DNA of 64,000 nt from Verrucomicrobiota bacterium (GCA_018970725.1 JAGWVU010000016.1:35544-99543); one strand, 5' to 3'; shown: positions 34,502 to 45,152, counted from the stretch's first letter. Made by a program: numbers and translations. Notes: generated by a model from the letters alone, not told the origin.

Positions 34502-36940
34502 TTGTTTAGCAAGATTAGAGATTTGTTGTTGCATCTTGTCAGGAAACCGTACTTATTCGATTGTGTGATTAAGTGCTTTCCTCTCTCTTTTATCCGAGCC
34601 GTTCTTCATGCCATCCTTTTCGGCATTTGTTCAGCCGCGGGAGTCGCGGAGGCCCAGGTGGCTCCGGTTGGGGATGAGCCAGTTCGGATCGAGTTTCCCA
34701 ATTCTCCGGTGGCGGCGATCCTGCCATTCTACGAGAAGTTGACGGGCAAGCGCATCATCCGGGACGCAAAGTTGGAGGGTAACGAGTTGTCGATCAATGC
34801 CCCGGAGGCGATGACGAGGGCCGAGGCGGTGAGTTTCATCGAGAGCAATCTGCTGCTCAACGGATATGTGGTGATTCCGCTGGATGAAACTACCTTGAAG
34901 GTGGTTAACTATGAAGCGGGCAAAAGTCCGCGGAGCCAGGGGCTGCCGGTCTTGGTCGATGCGGAGGATTTGCCGGAGGGCGAGGCGGTGGTGAACTATG
35001 TAATGACATTGGATCACATTTCGGCGGATGAGGCTGCGATGGCGTTTTCGCAGGTGGTGGTCTTGAATCCTTACGGTGCGATTACTCCTCTAAATGCGTC
35101 TTCCGCAGTCATCATCACGGAAAACACTTCGGTGGTGCGGTCCTTGATCGAGCTGAAAGCGCATCTTGACATTCCTTCCTCACAGGTTGCCAATGAGTTC
35201 ATTGACTTGAAGCGGGCGGATGCGGAGAAAATCGCCGAGATCCTGACGGAACTCTATGCGTCGTCCGGGGCCGCGCCGGTGGTGGCACCCGCTCCGCCCC
35301 AGGGGGAAGGGGCCATGTCAGCCCCCTTGCCGGACGGCAGGGCTCCGGTCAAGGTGGTGGCCTACCGCCGCACGAATAGTTTGCTGGTGATCGGGCGTCC
35401 GGTTGACCTCGCTTACATCCGGGGCTTGGTCGCTTCCTTCGACAAACCGAGTGATGCTTCGAATTTCCTGCGGCGGAAGCTGCGTTATGTATCGATTATA
35501 GATTACCTCCCGGCTTTCTTCAATGCGATTGCCCGCAACACGGATGTGGAGAAGCGGGATGATCTGTTGAAGGCCGAGGAACTGGGGGAAGGGGCGGGTC
35601 AGGTGGATATCCTCGAGGGCGGGGCGGCAGGCATGGGTGGTGGCGGGAGCGGGGGAGGTTTTGGTGGTGGTATTTATCCTGACCGGTTGTCCGAACCCGA
35701 GCCCTTCACGGCGCCCCAGTCCTTCGTGGTGGGCAACACCCTCATGATTGCGGACCCTCAGGCGAACAGCCTGATCGTTTCCGGGTCTCCGGAACACATC
35801 GAGGTGATCGAGAAGTTGATCGAGGAAGTCGATGTGCAACCCAAGCAGGTTTACCTCTCGACGATCATCGGGCAGATGACGCTTGGTGATGAGTTGCAGT
35901 ATAGCCTCAATGCCTTCAAGCGGTTGGATAATTTCACGCCCTCCGCGGACGACGGGAACAACATCCTTGGTGCCGGGTCGTTCGATACCCGTGGAGGCTC
36001 GGTGGTTGGCGCGCTCAATCCCTATCGTGGGGTGGGCGCGGCCACCGGCCGGGGGTTGACCCTGTTGGGTTCGATCATAGAGGGGGGTAACGCACCGATC
36101 GATCTTGTACTTCGTGTCCTGACGCGGGATCAGAACTTCCGTCTTCTGTCCCGCCCCAGTGTCTATGCCCAGAACAATTCCAAGGCCATCATCCTGAGCG
36201 GGCAACGGATCGCGGTGCCGACTTCGACCCTGACATCGGTCGGTGGCGGGTTCGGGGGGAGCGACTTTCCGGGGTCGATCGCGTCCAATATCGAATATCT
36301 TGACGTGGTGTTGAAGTTGGAGGTGGTCCCGCTGATTAACTCGGAGAATGAGGTGACCTTGCGGATAGCCCAGGTGAACGATACGGTGGTGGGGCAGCAG
36401 ATCATCTCCGGGAATTCCGTGCCCACGCTGAATACCCAGGAACTGGTCACGACCATCACGGTGCCGAACGCGCAGACCATCGTGCTGGGCGGTCTCATCA
36501 CCGAGCGGGCGGAGAATGATCGTTTCGGGGTCCCGGTGATCCGGCGGATCCCGGTGCTCGGCAGTGTCTTTGGCAGTACCGACCGGGTCTTGCGGAGGGA
36601 GGAGTTGTTGATCTTTATCCAGCCCTTTATCATTGAAGGGAAGGAGGTTCCTTCGACGCCGAACGAGGTCGAGGTGGGGCGCAGCCAGTCGACGATTGAC
36701 ACGATGGAGTTCGGGGACCCGAAGTTCGACCAGCAGCTCACCCCGGTTTCCGGCCTCAGTGCCAAGCCCGCCGTCATGGCCCCGCCGGCGCCCGGCGGTT
36801 CCCCGGTCCGGGGGCGGCATGAAGTGATTTCCGTTTCCGGACCGCCGGACAGGTCATCCGCACAACCTGATTCCGGCAAGGTCAGGGGGGCGGGGGACTC
36901 CCGGCGCGGATTGTTCGGCCCCCGGGGCGCGCGGCGCTAG
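34502..36940 (+). CDS. gspD: Type II secretion outer-membrane secretin GspD
   Basis: GspD forms the outer-membrane channel. The 812-residue product has a signal-like hydrophobic segment (about 26-50), N0 to N3 domains (about 60-470), a Gly-rich loop (about 380-397), and the secretin core. The core includes VPTSTLTSVGGGFGG and the C-terminal signature VPNAQTIVLGGLITE followed by VPVIRRIPVLGSVFG. A Pro/Gly/Arg-rich 100-residue tail may be the pilotin-binding or anchoring region. The frame has no ATG before the signal segment; I use TTG at 34502, and GTG at 34564 is an alternative. It lies 63 nt after gspM. Confidence 0.94.
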   Translation: MFSKIRDLLLHLVRKPYLFDCVIKCFPLSFIRAVLHAILFGICSAAGVAEAQVAPVGDEPVRIEFPNSPVAAILPFYEKLTGKRIIRDAKLEGNELSINAPEAMTRAEAVSFIESNLLLNGYVVIPLDETTLKVVNYEAGKSPRSQGLPVLVDAEDLPEGEAVVNYVMTLDHISADEAAMAFSQVVVLNPYGAITPLNASSAVIITENTSVVRSLIELKAHLDIPSSQVANEFIDLKRADAEKIAEILTELYASSGAAPVVAPAPPQGEGAMSAPLPDGRAPVKVVAYRRTNSLLVIGRPVDLAYIRGLVASFDKPSDASNFLRRKLRYVSIIDYLPAFFNAIARNTDVEKRDDLLKAEELGEGAGQVDILEGGAAGMGGGGSGGGFGGGIYPDRLSEPEPFTAPQSFVVGNTLMIADPQANSLIVSGSPEHIEVIEKLIEEVDVQPKQVYLSTIIGQMTLGDELQYSLNAFKRLDNFTPSADDGNNILGAGSFDTRGGSVVGALNPYRGVGAATGRGLTLLGSIIEGGNAPIDLVLRVLTRDQNFRLLSRPSVYAQNNSKAIILSGQRIAVPTSTLTSVGGGFGGSDFPGSIASNIEYLDVVLKLEVVPLINSENEVTLRIAQVNDTVVGQQIISGNSVPTLNTQELVTTITVPNAQTIVLGGLITERAENDRFGVPVIRRIPVLGSVFGSTDRVLRREELLIFIQPFIIEGKEVPSTPNEVEVGRSQSTIDTMEFGDPKFDQQLTPVSGLSAKPAVMAPPAPGGSPVRGRHEVISVSGPPDRSSAQPDSGKVRGAGDSRRGLFGPRGARR

Positions 36941-37030
36941 GGCTCTCGTCGGGGAGGAACCGAAAGAAACGGATTGCCACGCGGACGGGATTCCGGCAGA
37001 ATCCGGTTCCGGGTTGGTTCGGGCCTCCGC

Positions 37031-39808
37031 ATGACGGTTCTGCTTCGTCTCCTCATTGTCCTGTGGCTCCCTTTGGGGATCGGAGTGGCTCAAGTGGCCG
37101 CGCCGAATGACTTGGAGGGGGCTTACAACGCGGCGATGCGTGCATTCGGCGAGGCCAAGTGGAACGAGGCTGCCGCGGGATTGGAGAAGGTGATCGGGGC
37201 GGTCACCGACGCCGAGGGGATGACGAAGTTGGCCCCATTGATCTACACCCAGGGCGCCGCGTATTTCAACGCGGGGAATTACGCCAAGGCGATCGATGCG
37301 TTCCGGGTCTATCTGGGTCGTTATCCGCAGGCGGAGCGGGTCGCGGAAGTGCGGATGGCGGCGGCGCGGGCCATGCTGATGAACAAGGATGAGGCGGGGG
37401 CGGCCAGCCTGTTCGCGCAGATCGAGGGGGACCCGGCATTGCGTGACGACGCTCTCTTGGCGAGAGCGGAGTGCCATCGTCTATTGGGGCAACCGGAGCG
37501 GCAGCTGGAGTGGTTGGAAAAATTGATCGCGCCGCGGATTCAAACCCGGGCTCAGGCGGGAGGCGCGTTGTTTTTGGCGGAGCTTTATTTGGAGAGGAAG
37601 GCACCGGGCAAGGCGCTGGCGGTGCTGGATGCTTTGAACGGGAAGACCGGGCTGGTGGAAAACGTGATCACCCTCAACGGGTTGATGGTCCGGCTCGGGG
37701 ACGAGTTCGCGGGGAAGAAAAGTTATCCGGAAGCCCTGAGCGCCTATCGCCGGGTGCGTTCCCGCGGGGAGTTGATCTCCTTCCAAAAGGACCGGATTGC
37801 CACCATGGAACGGCGCCAGCAGGCCGCGGCGGCACCGCCCGGCACCGGCCAAGCGGCGGTCACGGGGGCCTTGGAAACGGATCTGGCTTCCGCGAGGAAA
37901 TTGCTGGCGGATTTCGAGAAGGTGCCGGATTACTGGCCGGCGCTGCTTTTCCGGATGGGGAGCGCCTATTATGAGGCGGGATTGAAGTGGGAGGCGCTGG
38001 TGGTGTTCGATCGTCTGCTCACGGATTTTCCCGAGGGTGTGGATGGGGAGCCGGCGCTTTACGCGAGTTTGGTCTGTGCCTCCGAATTGTTTTTGGGGGC
38101 GCGGACCCAGCGGCTTTGCGAGACCTATCTCCGCAAATATCCCGGCGGTGCGAACGCGGAGACGGTGGGGTATCTGGGCGGGGTGAGCGCGCTTCAGGCC
38201 AACGATGCGGCGGGGGCGGAGGCGCGGTTCCGGGAGACCTTGGAGCGGCAGCCGAAAAGCAAGTTCCGCGAGGAGATCCGGTTTCTCCTCGGAAATGCTC
38301 TTTTCCTGAAGGGCTCCTTTGCGGAGGCGCGGGAGCAATACCGGATCTATCTCCGGGAATACGCCAAGGGGAACTTCCGCGAGGAGGTTGTTTACCGGGA
38401 GGCGCTTGCCGCCATTTACGCGGGAAAATACGAGGAGGCTCTGGCCGCTTTTGCCATCTATCTCAAGGAATTTCCGGACGGGGCCTTTGCGGCCGATGCG
38501 GAATACCGCCGCCTGCTCTGTCTTTACGCCGGTTCCAGTTACAACGAAATCGTCAGCGAGGTGGGCCTGTGGGAGAAGCGATTTCCCAACAACCCGATTC
38601 TGGGCGAAGTCCTCTCCTTGTTGGGGGACGCGCACGCGGAGCTGAATCGCCCGGTCCAAGCGGCCATGGCCTATGGCCGGGCCTTGCGCGCCGCCACCAG
38701 TGACGAGGTCTTGAATTACGCTTTGCTGCAGGCGGGCGCACAGTGGCGCAAGCAGGGGAACTGGGCGGAGGTGTCCCGGCTGTTCGAGAATTTCGTGCGC
38801 GAGCGGCCCGGGCATCCGACGGTGGTGACCGCCATGTATTGGATCGGCAGGGCCAAGGCCCGGGAGGGCAAGGTCGGCGAGGCGAAGGCTTTTCTCGTGC
38901 AGAGCCTGCAGCCGTATCTGAACGATCCCCGGCGGGAGCAGGTGGAACAACTTTTGCAGCAACTGGCCCAGCTTTGCGTCCGGCCGGAAGCCTCCGCGGG
39001 GGGCGGGTCCGGGGCGGTGCCCTACGATGCCTTGGAAGCACTGCGCGGGGAACTAGAACCGTTGCGCGGGGCGGCCAACGCGACCGGCAAAGCGCGTCTG
39101 CTGTATGCCGAGGCCGAACTCCTGCCGCTGATCAAACGTGCGGACGAGGTGGTCAAGGTGTGGAAGGAAATCGGGATCCAGTTCGCTCCGGAGGACCTCA
39201 GCGCCCCGATTCTCGCCGGGGTGGGCGATTCGTTGCTGGCCGGGGGCGATCGTGAGGCTGCGGGGAAAGTCTATGGGATCCTGCGGGACAAGCATCCCCG
39301 GAGCGCGCATCTCGACTCATCCTACGTGGGGTTGGGAGAGATCGCGCTTCAGGAGGGGGATGCCGCGCGGGCGTTGCGCTTGTTTGAAACGGCGGTCAAT
39401 GAGGTTCCCGGGGCCAAGTTGCGCGAGGCGATGATTGGCCAGTCCCGGGCCCAGTTTGAGCTGGCCCGGTATGAGGAAGCCAAAAAGGGATTCCAAACCA
39501 TCGCGGCTTACCGGGAATGGCGGGGGGAAGCCACGGCCTTGGCGATCTTTTATCTGGGGGAGATTGAATTCAAACAACGCCGTTATCCCGAGTCCGTTGC
39601 CCACTACCAGAGGGTCTTCGTGGCCTACCAGAAATACCCGGTGTGGACGGCGCGGGCCTATGTCCGCTGCGCCGAGGCCTTTGATCACCTCAACCGGCGG
39701 CAGGACGCGATCAATCACTTGCGGGAGCTGCTGCGCAATCAAAAGTTACGGGAGGCCCCGGAACGGGCCAAGGCGGAGAAGTTGTTGGCGGAGTGGAATG
39801 CGTTGTGA
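37031..39808 (+). CDS. Large exported TPR-repeat protein
   Basis: The 925-residue protein has a signal peptide (MTVLLRLLIVLWLPLGIGVAQ) and then a nearly continuous array of TPR-like helical hairpins. Examples are GAAYFNAGNYAKAIDAFRVY near residue 75 and ALAAIYAGKYEEALAAFAIY near 460. Such arrays usually serve as protein-interaction scaffolds. It lies 90 nt after gspD and 1 nt before the next gene, on the same strand, so it is probably part of the secretion unit. No enzymatic motif is seen. An in-frame codon at 36974 is a less likely start. Confidence 0.85.
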   Translation: MTVLLRLLIVLWLPLGIGVAQVAAPNDLEGAYNAAMRAFGEAKWNEAAAGLEKVIGAVTDAEGMTKLAPLIYTQGAAYFNAGNYAKAIDAFRVYLGRYPQAERVAEVRMAAARAMLMNKDEAGAASLFAQIEGDPALRDDALLARAECHRLLGQPERQLEWLEKLIAPRIQTRAQAGGALFLAELYLERKAPGKALAVLDALNGKTGLVENVITLNGLMVRLGDEFAGKKSYPEALSAYRRVRSRGELISFQKDRIATMERRQQAAAAPPGTGQAAVTGALETDLASARKLLADFEKVPDYWPALLFRMGSAYYEAGLKWEALVVFDRLLTDFPEGVDGEPALYASLVCASELFLGARTQRLCETYLRKYPGGANAETVGYLGGVSALQANDAAGAEARFRETLERQPKSKFREEIRFLLGNALFLKGSFAEAREQYRIYLREYAKGNFREEVVYREALAAIYAGKYEEALAAFAIYLKEFPDGAFAADAEYRRLLCLYAGSSYNEIVSEVGLWEKRFPNNPILGEVLSLLGDAHAELNRPVQAAMAYGRALRAATSDEVLNYALLQAGAQWRKQGNWAEVSRLFENFVRERPGHPTVVTAMYWIGRAKAREGKVGEAKAFLVQSLQPYLNDPRREQVEQLLQQLAQLCVRPEASAGGGSGAVPYDALEALRGELEPLRGAANATGKARLLYAEAELLPLIKRADEVVKVWKEIGIQFAPEDLSAPILAGVGDSLLAGGDREAAGKVYGILRDKHPRSAHLDSSYVGLGEIALQEGDAARALRLFETAVNEVPGAKLREAMIGQSRAQFELARYEEAKKGFQTIAAYREWRGEATALAIFYLGEIEFKQRRYPESVAHYQRVFVAYQKYPVWTARAYVRCAEAFDHLNRRQDAINHLRELLRNQKLREAPERAKAEKLLAEWNAL

Positions 39809-39809
39809 A

Positions 39810-40637
39810 ATGAAGGAGATCTTGGTTTTGCTGCTTGCCAGTGTCGTCGCGGCCCCGGGCCAGACGGTGGCGCTCAAGGATGGGCGGGTCCTCGCGGCCG
39901 CGAGCGTAAAGCGGACCGGAGACCGGGTCACGTTGGAGTCGGCTTCGGGAGCCCGGTTCGAGGTCGCCGCCGGAGAGATCGCGCGGATCGACTTTGTGGA
40001 GCCGCCGGAGCTTGGTGAGGCGACCGGGAAGCTGCTCGGAGGGAAGGGGGAGGACGCGGTGGCCTTGCTCGAACGCCTCGTGGCGGCGCAGGCCGATTTC
40101 CGGGAAATCCCGGGGAACTGGTGGGCCCTGACGGCGTTGCGTTTGGCGCAGGCTTTGGAAAGTCAGGGGCGGGGACTGGAGGCGCAAGGGGTGGCGGAGA
40201 AGATCGCCACCCAGTCGATCGACCCCGAACTCGCGGGGGCGGCGCAAGTGCAGACCGCGGCCGTCCTTCTGCGGCGGGGAGACCGTGCGGGGGCGATGCG
40301 GCGGGTCGATGCGGTGCTGCGCGAGGCGCGGGGCGACACGGCACGGGCCCTTGCCTGCCTGGTGAGGGGGCAATGCTTGCTGGCGGAGGAGAAGTGGGAG
40401 GAAGCGATGATCGCCTTCGTCCAGGTGCCGGTGTTTCACGCCGGGGAGACGATCCTTTTGCCTGCGGTGATGCTGGGGCGCGGGCGGGCGTTGTCAGGGT
40501 TGGGGGATGCCGCGGGGGCCCGGTTGGTCTGGGAAGAGCTGCGGGCCGTTTATCCGGCGGCATCCGAGTCCAAACTGGCCTTGACTGAGCTGCAGCGTCT
40601 GGCGGATCGGGAACAGGCGGTGAAGGGGAGCCGATGA
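39810..40637 (+). CDS. Exported repeat protein of unknown function
   Basis: This 275-residue protein starts with a signal peptide (MKEILVLLLASVVAAPGQT), followed by a small beta module of the type LKDGRVLAAASVKRTGDRVTLESASG. TPR-like helices then run from about residue 85 to the end. It begins 1 nt after the stop of the large TPR gene, so the two are tightly linked. I do not recognise a named family; a shared complex with the TPR and VWA proteins is inferred. Confidence 0.8.
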   Translation: MKEILVLLLASVVAAPGQTVALKDGRVLAAASVKRTGDRVTLESASGARFEVAAGEIARIDFVEPPELGEATGKLLGGKGEDAVALLERLVAAQADFREIPGNWWALTALRLAQALESQGRGLEAQGVAEKIATQSIDPELAGAAQVQTAAVLLRRGDRAGAMRRVDAVLREARGDTARALACLVRGQCLLAEEKWEEAMIAFVQVPVFHAGETILLPAVMLGRGRALSGLGDAAGARLVWEELRAVYPAASESKLALTELQRLADREQAVKGSR

Positions 40638-40674
40638 CGCCAATCGACCCAACCACAACCATGGGGAGACGGAG

Positions 40675-41736
40675 ATGAGTTCCAAGCGCAAGGTCGGCCG
40701 CAAAACGTCTTCCTCCGGGGCGCCGCGCCCGGCTTCCCGGGATCGGTTCCGGGTGAGTCTGTTCTTTGTGGTGAGTGTGGCGGTGCACGTCGGGTTTGCG
40801 GTGGGGGCGGCGTTTCTGGTGGTGCAAAACATCCAGACCAAGCGGAAGATGGCCTTCCTTGAGGGCCCCCCGGTGGTGGATCCGACGCACCGGGCCGTCG
40901 AACACAAGGTCTCCATGGTGCAAAAGATGAAAACCGGAGGGGCGCCACCACAGGCCCGCCGGATCGTTTCCACCGGGATTGGATCGATCACGCTCCCGGA
41001 AATGCCCCGGATGCCGTCCGCCGGGTTGATGAGCCCGTCGGCTTTGCCGGGGATGTCGGGAACCGGGTTCGGACCGGGAACCGGTGTTGGGCTGGCCATG
41101 TCGCCGGGCATGGGGATGGGTCAGGGGACGGGAGCGGCCGGGGGCGGCTTCAGCTTTTTTGGGTTCCGCGGGGCCACCGGGAGCATCGTCTACGTGGTGG
41201 ACATTTCCGGGAGCATGATCCAGGGAACCAAGGACCGGACCTCGTATGAAAAGCTGGAAGAAGAGGTGGTCAAATCGATCAACGCGCTGAGCCCGGCGAT
41301 GAAATTCAACCTCATCACCTTCGGGTCGGAGGCATTCGTCTACCAGCGCACCATGGTGGGCGCGACGCCGATGGAGAAGGAAAAAGCGGTGAAGTGGCTG
41401 AAGTCCTACAGTCCCTGCCTCCTGTTGGCGTCCGGTCAGTCCCAGGGGACCGACGCGATTTGGGTGAGCATGAAAGGGCGGCGTCATAACCAGACCAGCA
41501 GCAAGCTGGCCCTGAACAAGGCTTTCGAACAGGGGCCGGACACGATCGTTTTTGTTTCCGACGGGGAACCGACCGATGACCAGCGGGACAAGGTGCTATG
41601 GAGCGTGCGGGAGCATCAGGAGACCCGGGCGAAGCGGGCGGTCGTCAACGTGTTTGCCTACAAAGCGGACAGCGGTCAGTTCTTCATGGAAAAACTGGCC
41701 AAGGACAACGGCGGGAAGTATACGGATATCCGTTAA
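40675..41736 (+). CDS. Membrane-anchored VWA-domain protein
   Basis: The 353-residue protein has a basic N-terminus, one TM helix (about 28-51), a Met/Gly/Pro-rich linker (about 85-160) and a C-terminal von Willebrand factor A domain. The metal-ion-dependent adhesion site starts with DISGS at 176-180 and has the supporting VSDGEPTDD segment. The layout resembles TonB-type anchors with a VWA domain in place of the TonB tail. It follows the TPR genes by 37 nt. It may sense or hold partners in the periplasm; the exact role is unknown. Confidence 0.88.
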   Translation: MSSKRKVGRKTSSSGAPRPASRDRFRVSLFFVVSVAVHVGFAVGAAFLVVQNIQTKRKMAFLEGPPVVDPTHRAVEHKVSMVQKMKTGGAPPQARRIVSTGIGSITLPEMPRMPSAGLMSPSALPGMSGTGFGPGTGVGLAMSPGMGMGQGTGAAGGGFSFFGFRGATGSIVYVVDISGSMIQGTKDRTSYEKLEEEVVKSINALSPAMKFNLITFGSEAFVYQRTMVGATPMEKEKAVKWLKSYSPCLLLASGQSQGTDAIWVSMKGRRHNQTSSKLALNKAFEQGPDTIVFVSDGEPTDDQRDKVLWSVREHQETRAKRAVVNVFAYKADSGQFFMEKLAKDNGGKYTDIR

Positions 41737-41788
41737 GGTTCACGGGAACCGGACTGCGCTTTCCCGGCGGCTCCGTTGCGTTGCCCTC

Positions 41789-42112
41789 ATGGCCGAGGCC
41801 GCGGGGGCTCCCGATGAATCCTATGTCTTTCACCGGGAGAAAGACCGCCCGGACTTGGTCATCGAGGTGGCTCTCACCAGTGGCGGGCTGAACAAACGAT
41901 CGTTTTTCAAGCGTTTCGGCGTTCCGGAACTTTGGATTTGGCACCAGGATGACCTCGAAGTCCACCAGTTGAACTCAGGGAGCGGGGAATGCGAGTCCGC
42001 CACCGCCACCGCCGTGCTGCCCGGTTTGCCGCTGCGCGACCTCATCGAATGCGCCCGCATGGAAGTGGCCAGCCAAGCCATCCGTGAGTTCCGGCGGCGC
42101 ATCGGCACCTGA
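41789..42112 (+). pseudogene. C-terminal remnant of a Uma2-family (DUF820) nuclease
   Basis: The frame encodes 107 residues from ATG 41789. The segments PDESYVF, PDLVIEVALTSGGLNKRS and GVPELWIWHQDDLEVHQL match the C-terminal half of PD-(D/E)XK-like Uma2 proteins, which are usually about 190-230 residues. The N-terminal half is missing. The same frame upstream runs into the end of the VWA gene, with only a short Uma2-like stretch before the ATG. It is probably a truncated, decayed copy, though a short expressed protein cannot be excluded. Confidence 0.6.
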
Positions 42113-42140
42113 CCCGGGCCGATCGTTTCCGGTTTTTCCC

Positions 42141-45017
42141 TCACATCGTTCCGTTCCCCAGTTTGGCGGCGAGGTATTTGCCGGTCAGGCTTTCCGGGCA
42201 GCTCGCGATGACTTCCGGAGGGCCCTGGGCCATGAGGCGCCCGCCGTGTTCGCCACCGCCCGGACCGAGATCGAGGATCCAATCGGCGCACTTGATCACG
42301 TCCAAATTGTGTTCGATCACGATCAACGTGTTCCCGGCGTTGCGGAGTTGGAAGAAGACCTCCAGAAGCGTGCGGATATCCTCAAAGTGCAGGCCGGTGG
42401 TGGGTTCGTCGAAGAGATAGACGGTCTTGCCGGTCGCCTTTTTGGAGAGTTCCGTCGCCAACTTGATGCGCTGGGCTTCGCCGCCTGACAAGGTGTTGGC
42501 GGGTTGCCCCAGTTTCAAGTATCCCAGCCCCACGTCGCGGAGCGCTCGCAGTTTGGCGTGGATCAAGGGGATTTTTTGGAAGAAGAGCAGGGCTTCGTCC
42601 ACCCCCATCTCGAGAACCTCTGCGATGTTTTTGCCCCGGAAAGCGACCTGCAGGGTTTCCTCATTGTAGCGGCGTCCGCGGCAGGTCTCGCAAGTGACAT
42701 AGACATCGGAGAGGAAATGCATGTCGATCCGGATCACCCCGTCGCCCTTGCAAGCCTCGCAACGGCCGCCGTTCACGTTGAAGCTGAACCGGCCGGCGTC
42801 GTAACCGCGTTGGCGGCTGAGGGGGAGCTGGCTGAAAAGATCACGGATCGGCCCGAAGGCCCCGACGTAGGTCGCGGGGTTGGAACGAGGTCCACGGCCG
42901 ATGGGCGACTGGTCGACCACGATCGCTTTGTCGACTTGTTCCAGGCCGGTGACCCGGTCGTGTGCCCCGGGCGCATCCTTGGCCTGATAAAAGTGCCGGA
43001 AAAGAACGCGCCGGAGAATGTCGTCGACCAAGGTGGATTTTCCGCTGCCGGAGGCGCCGGTGACGCAGGTGAGGCAGCCGAGCGGAAAGGCGGCGTCGAT
43101 GCCGCGGAGATTGTGTTCGGTGGCGTTTCCGATGACGATCCAGCCGGAGTCGAGGCCTTGGCGGGTTTGGGGCGCCGGGGGCGGGGTGATTCTCGGGCCC
43201 GGCGCCGAGAGGTGCTTTTTTCCGGAGAGATAGGCGCCGGTGAGGGACCCGGGGTGGGCGGCGACCTCGGACGGGGAACCCTGGGCCAGGATGCGGCCGC
43301 CGAGCGGTCCGGCTCCGGGCCCCATGTCGATGAGGTGATCCGCCCGGGACATGGTGTCCTCGTCATGTTCCACGACGATGATCGAGTTTCCCAAATCGCG
43401 AAGTCGGAGCAGGGTTTGGATCAACTTCTCGTTGTCGGCTTGGTGGAGACCGATGCTGGGTTCGTCGAGCACGTAAAGGACGCCGGCCAGACCGGCGCCG
43501 AGTTGGGTGGCGAGGCGGATGCGCTGGCCCTCCCCGCCGGACAAGGTGGCGCTTTCGCGGTCGAGCGTGAGATAGCCGAGACCGACTTCCTGGAGGAAGG
43601 CGAGGCGCTGGGTGATTTCCCGGACCAGATCGGCCGCGAAGAGTGCCTGGGTTTCGGTGAGGGGCAGGGCGGCCAACCAAGTCCGGGCATGTTCGATCGG
43701 CAGGGCGCAGAAATCCTGGATGGAGGCGGGGCGTTCGGGGTGTGGCAGGGTGACGGCAAGGATTTCAGGTTTGAGCCTGAGACCTTGGCAGGTCTTGCAT
43801 GGGCGCGGGGTGAGGAAGCGGCGGACGTTGCGCCGGGTGACCTCGCTTTCGCTCTCCTCGTGGAGGCGGAGCGCTTGGATTTCCAAGCCCTCGAACGGGC
43901 GGCCCGGCCCGGGATCCATCCAGTCGGTGGGGACGGATTGTTGGCCAGTCCCTTTCAACAAGGCGCGCTTGAACTCCACGGGCAGGGAGCGGATCGGCGC
44001 ATCCGGATCCGCGCCGAAGTGTCTGGCCAAACCGAGGATCGAGCGCTGGTGCATTCCCTTGCGTTTTTGGGATTGCCCCCACCAGGTGCGGATCCCGCCG
44101 CCGTGGATCGAGAGATCGGGGTCGGGCACGAAGAGGGCCGGGTCGGGATGGAGTTGGGAGCCGGTCCCCTGACAAGCCGGACAGGCGCCGAGGTGGCTGT
44201 TGAAAGAGAAGTGCTTCGGTGTGATCTCCGGCAGGCGGAAGCCGGTTTCCGGATTCGTATAAGAGGTAACGAAGGTGAGGGGCTCCCACTCACCCTGCTC
44301 ACCCTGGGTCAACACAAGGATCCGGTCCCCGGACCAGCGCAGGGCTGTTTCCAGGGAATCCGCGAGGCGGGAGCGGATGTCCTCGCGGATCACCAGGCGG
44401 TCGATCACGATCTCGATGGCGCCGGGCATGCCACCGGGAAGTTCGGAGCGGTCGAGCTCCAGCATTTCACCATCAGCCCTGGCCCGGACAAATCCTTGTT
44501 GTTGCAGCCGGCGCGCGAATTCCGCGAAGGTTTCGTTCTCCTGCGCTTGGACCGGAGCGAGGACCATGAGCCGGGTGCGCCCGGGGAGGGCGAGCAGTTC
44601 GCGCAAGATGTCGGGCAGGGTGCTCCGGGTCAGCAAGGCTCCGGTGGCGGGATCGTGCGGGCGACCGAGCGCGGCGAAGAGGATGCGGAGGTAGTCATAG
44701 ATTTCCGTCGTCGTGGCCACGGTGGAACGCGGGTTCGGAGCCGTGGCCCGCTGTTCGATGGCGATCGCGGGAGAGAGACCGTGGATGAAATCGACATCGG
44801 GTTTCTCGAGTTGATCGAGAAACTGGCGGGCGTAAGCGGACAAGCTCTCCACGTAACGGCGTTGGCCCTCCGCGTAGAGGGTATCGAAGGCGAGCGACGA
44901 TTTGCCCGAGCCGCTCACCCCGGTGATCACCACCAGTTGGTTCCGCGGGATGCGGACATCAATGTTTTTGAGGTTGTGTTGGCGGGCCCCGTGGATGGAG
45001 ATGACTTCGGTGGACAT
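42141..45017 (-). CDS. uvrA: Excinuclease ABC subunit A
   Basis: UvrA is the damage-recognition ATPase of nucleotide excision repair. The 958-residue product has two ABC modules. The first Walker A is GVSGSGKSS (33-41), and the second is GASGSGKST with later signature [12 protein letters not shown]. Two zinc sites are present (CPACQGTG and CEACKGDG with [10 protein letters not shown]). It is encoded on the minus strand, convergent with the Uma2 remnant. The 220 nt upstream (45018-45237) contain no gene and no recognisable SOS box. Confidence 0.98.
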   Translation of the reverse strand: MSTEVISIHGARQHNLKNIDVRIPRNQLVVITGVSGSGKSSLAFDTLYAEGQRRYVESLSAYARQFLDQLEKPDVDFIHGLSPAIAIEQRATAPNPRSTVATTTEIYDYLRILFAALGRPHDPATGALLTRSTLPDILRELLALPGRTRLMVLAPVQAQENETFAEFARRLQQQGFVRARADGEMLELDRSELPGGMPGAIEIVIDRLVIREDIRSRLADSLETALRWSGDRILVLTQGEQGEWEPLTFVTSYTNPETGFRLPEITPKHFSFNSHLGACPACQGTGSQLHPDPALFVPDPDLSIHGGGIRTWWGQSQKRKGMHQRSILGLARHFGADPDAPIRSLPVEFKRALLKGTGQQSVPTDWMDPGPGRPFEGLEIQALRLHEESESEVTRRNVRRFLTPRPCKTCQGLRLKPEILAVTLPHPERPASIQDFCALPIEHARTWLAALPLTETQALFAADLVREITQRLAFLQEVGLGYLTLDRESATLSGGEGQRIRLATQLGAGLAGVLYVLDEPSIGLHQADNEKLIQTLLRLRDLGNSIIVVEHDEDTMSRADHLIDMGPGAGPLGGRILAQGSPSEVAAHPGSLTGAYLSGKKHLSAPGPRITPPPAPQTRQGLDSGWIVIGNATEHNLRGIDAAFPLGCLTCVTGASGSGKSTLVDDILRRVLFRHFYQAKDAPGAHDRVTGLEQVDKAIVVDQSPIGRGPRSNPATYVGAFGPIRDLFSQLPLSRQRGYDAGRFSFNVNGGRCEACKGDGVIRIDMHFLSDVYVTCETCRGRRYNEETLQVAFRGKNIAEVLEMGVDEALLFFQKIPLIHAKLRALRDVGLGYLKLGQPANTLSGGEAQRIKLATELSKKATGKTVYLFDEPTTGLHFEDIRTLLEVFFQLRNAGNTLIVIEHNLDVIKCADWILDLGPGGGEHGGRLMAQGPPEVIASCPESLTGKYLAAKLGNGTM

Positions 45018-45152
45018 CGGCCCCTCAGCCTAGCGCAGTTCCGGCCGGATCGAAACGGATTGCTCGGGAGCCCGGAGAAATCCTCCGCGGATTCCTGTGA
45101 GCCCATACTCTGCCTGCATCCAGGCTTGGAACTTGCGGCATTCCATGCCCCA

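Noticed and set aside
36974..37030. Earlier start of the large TPR protein.
   Set aside because: The added residues are Arg/Gly-rich and would push the signal peptide inside the protein.
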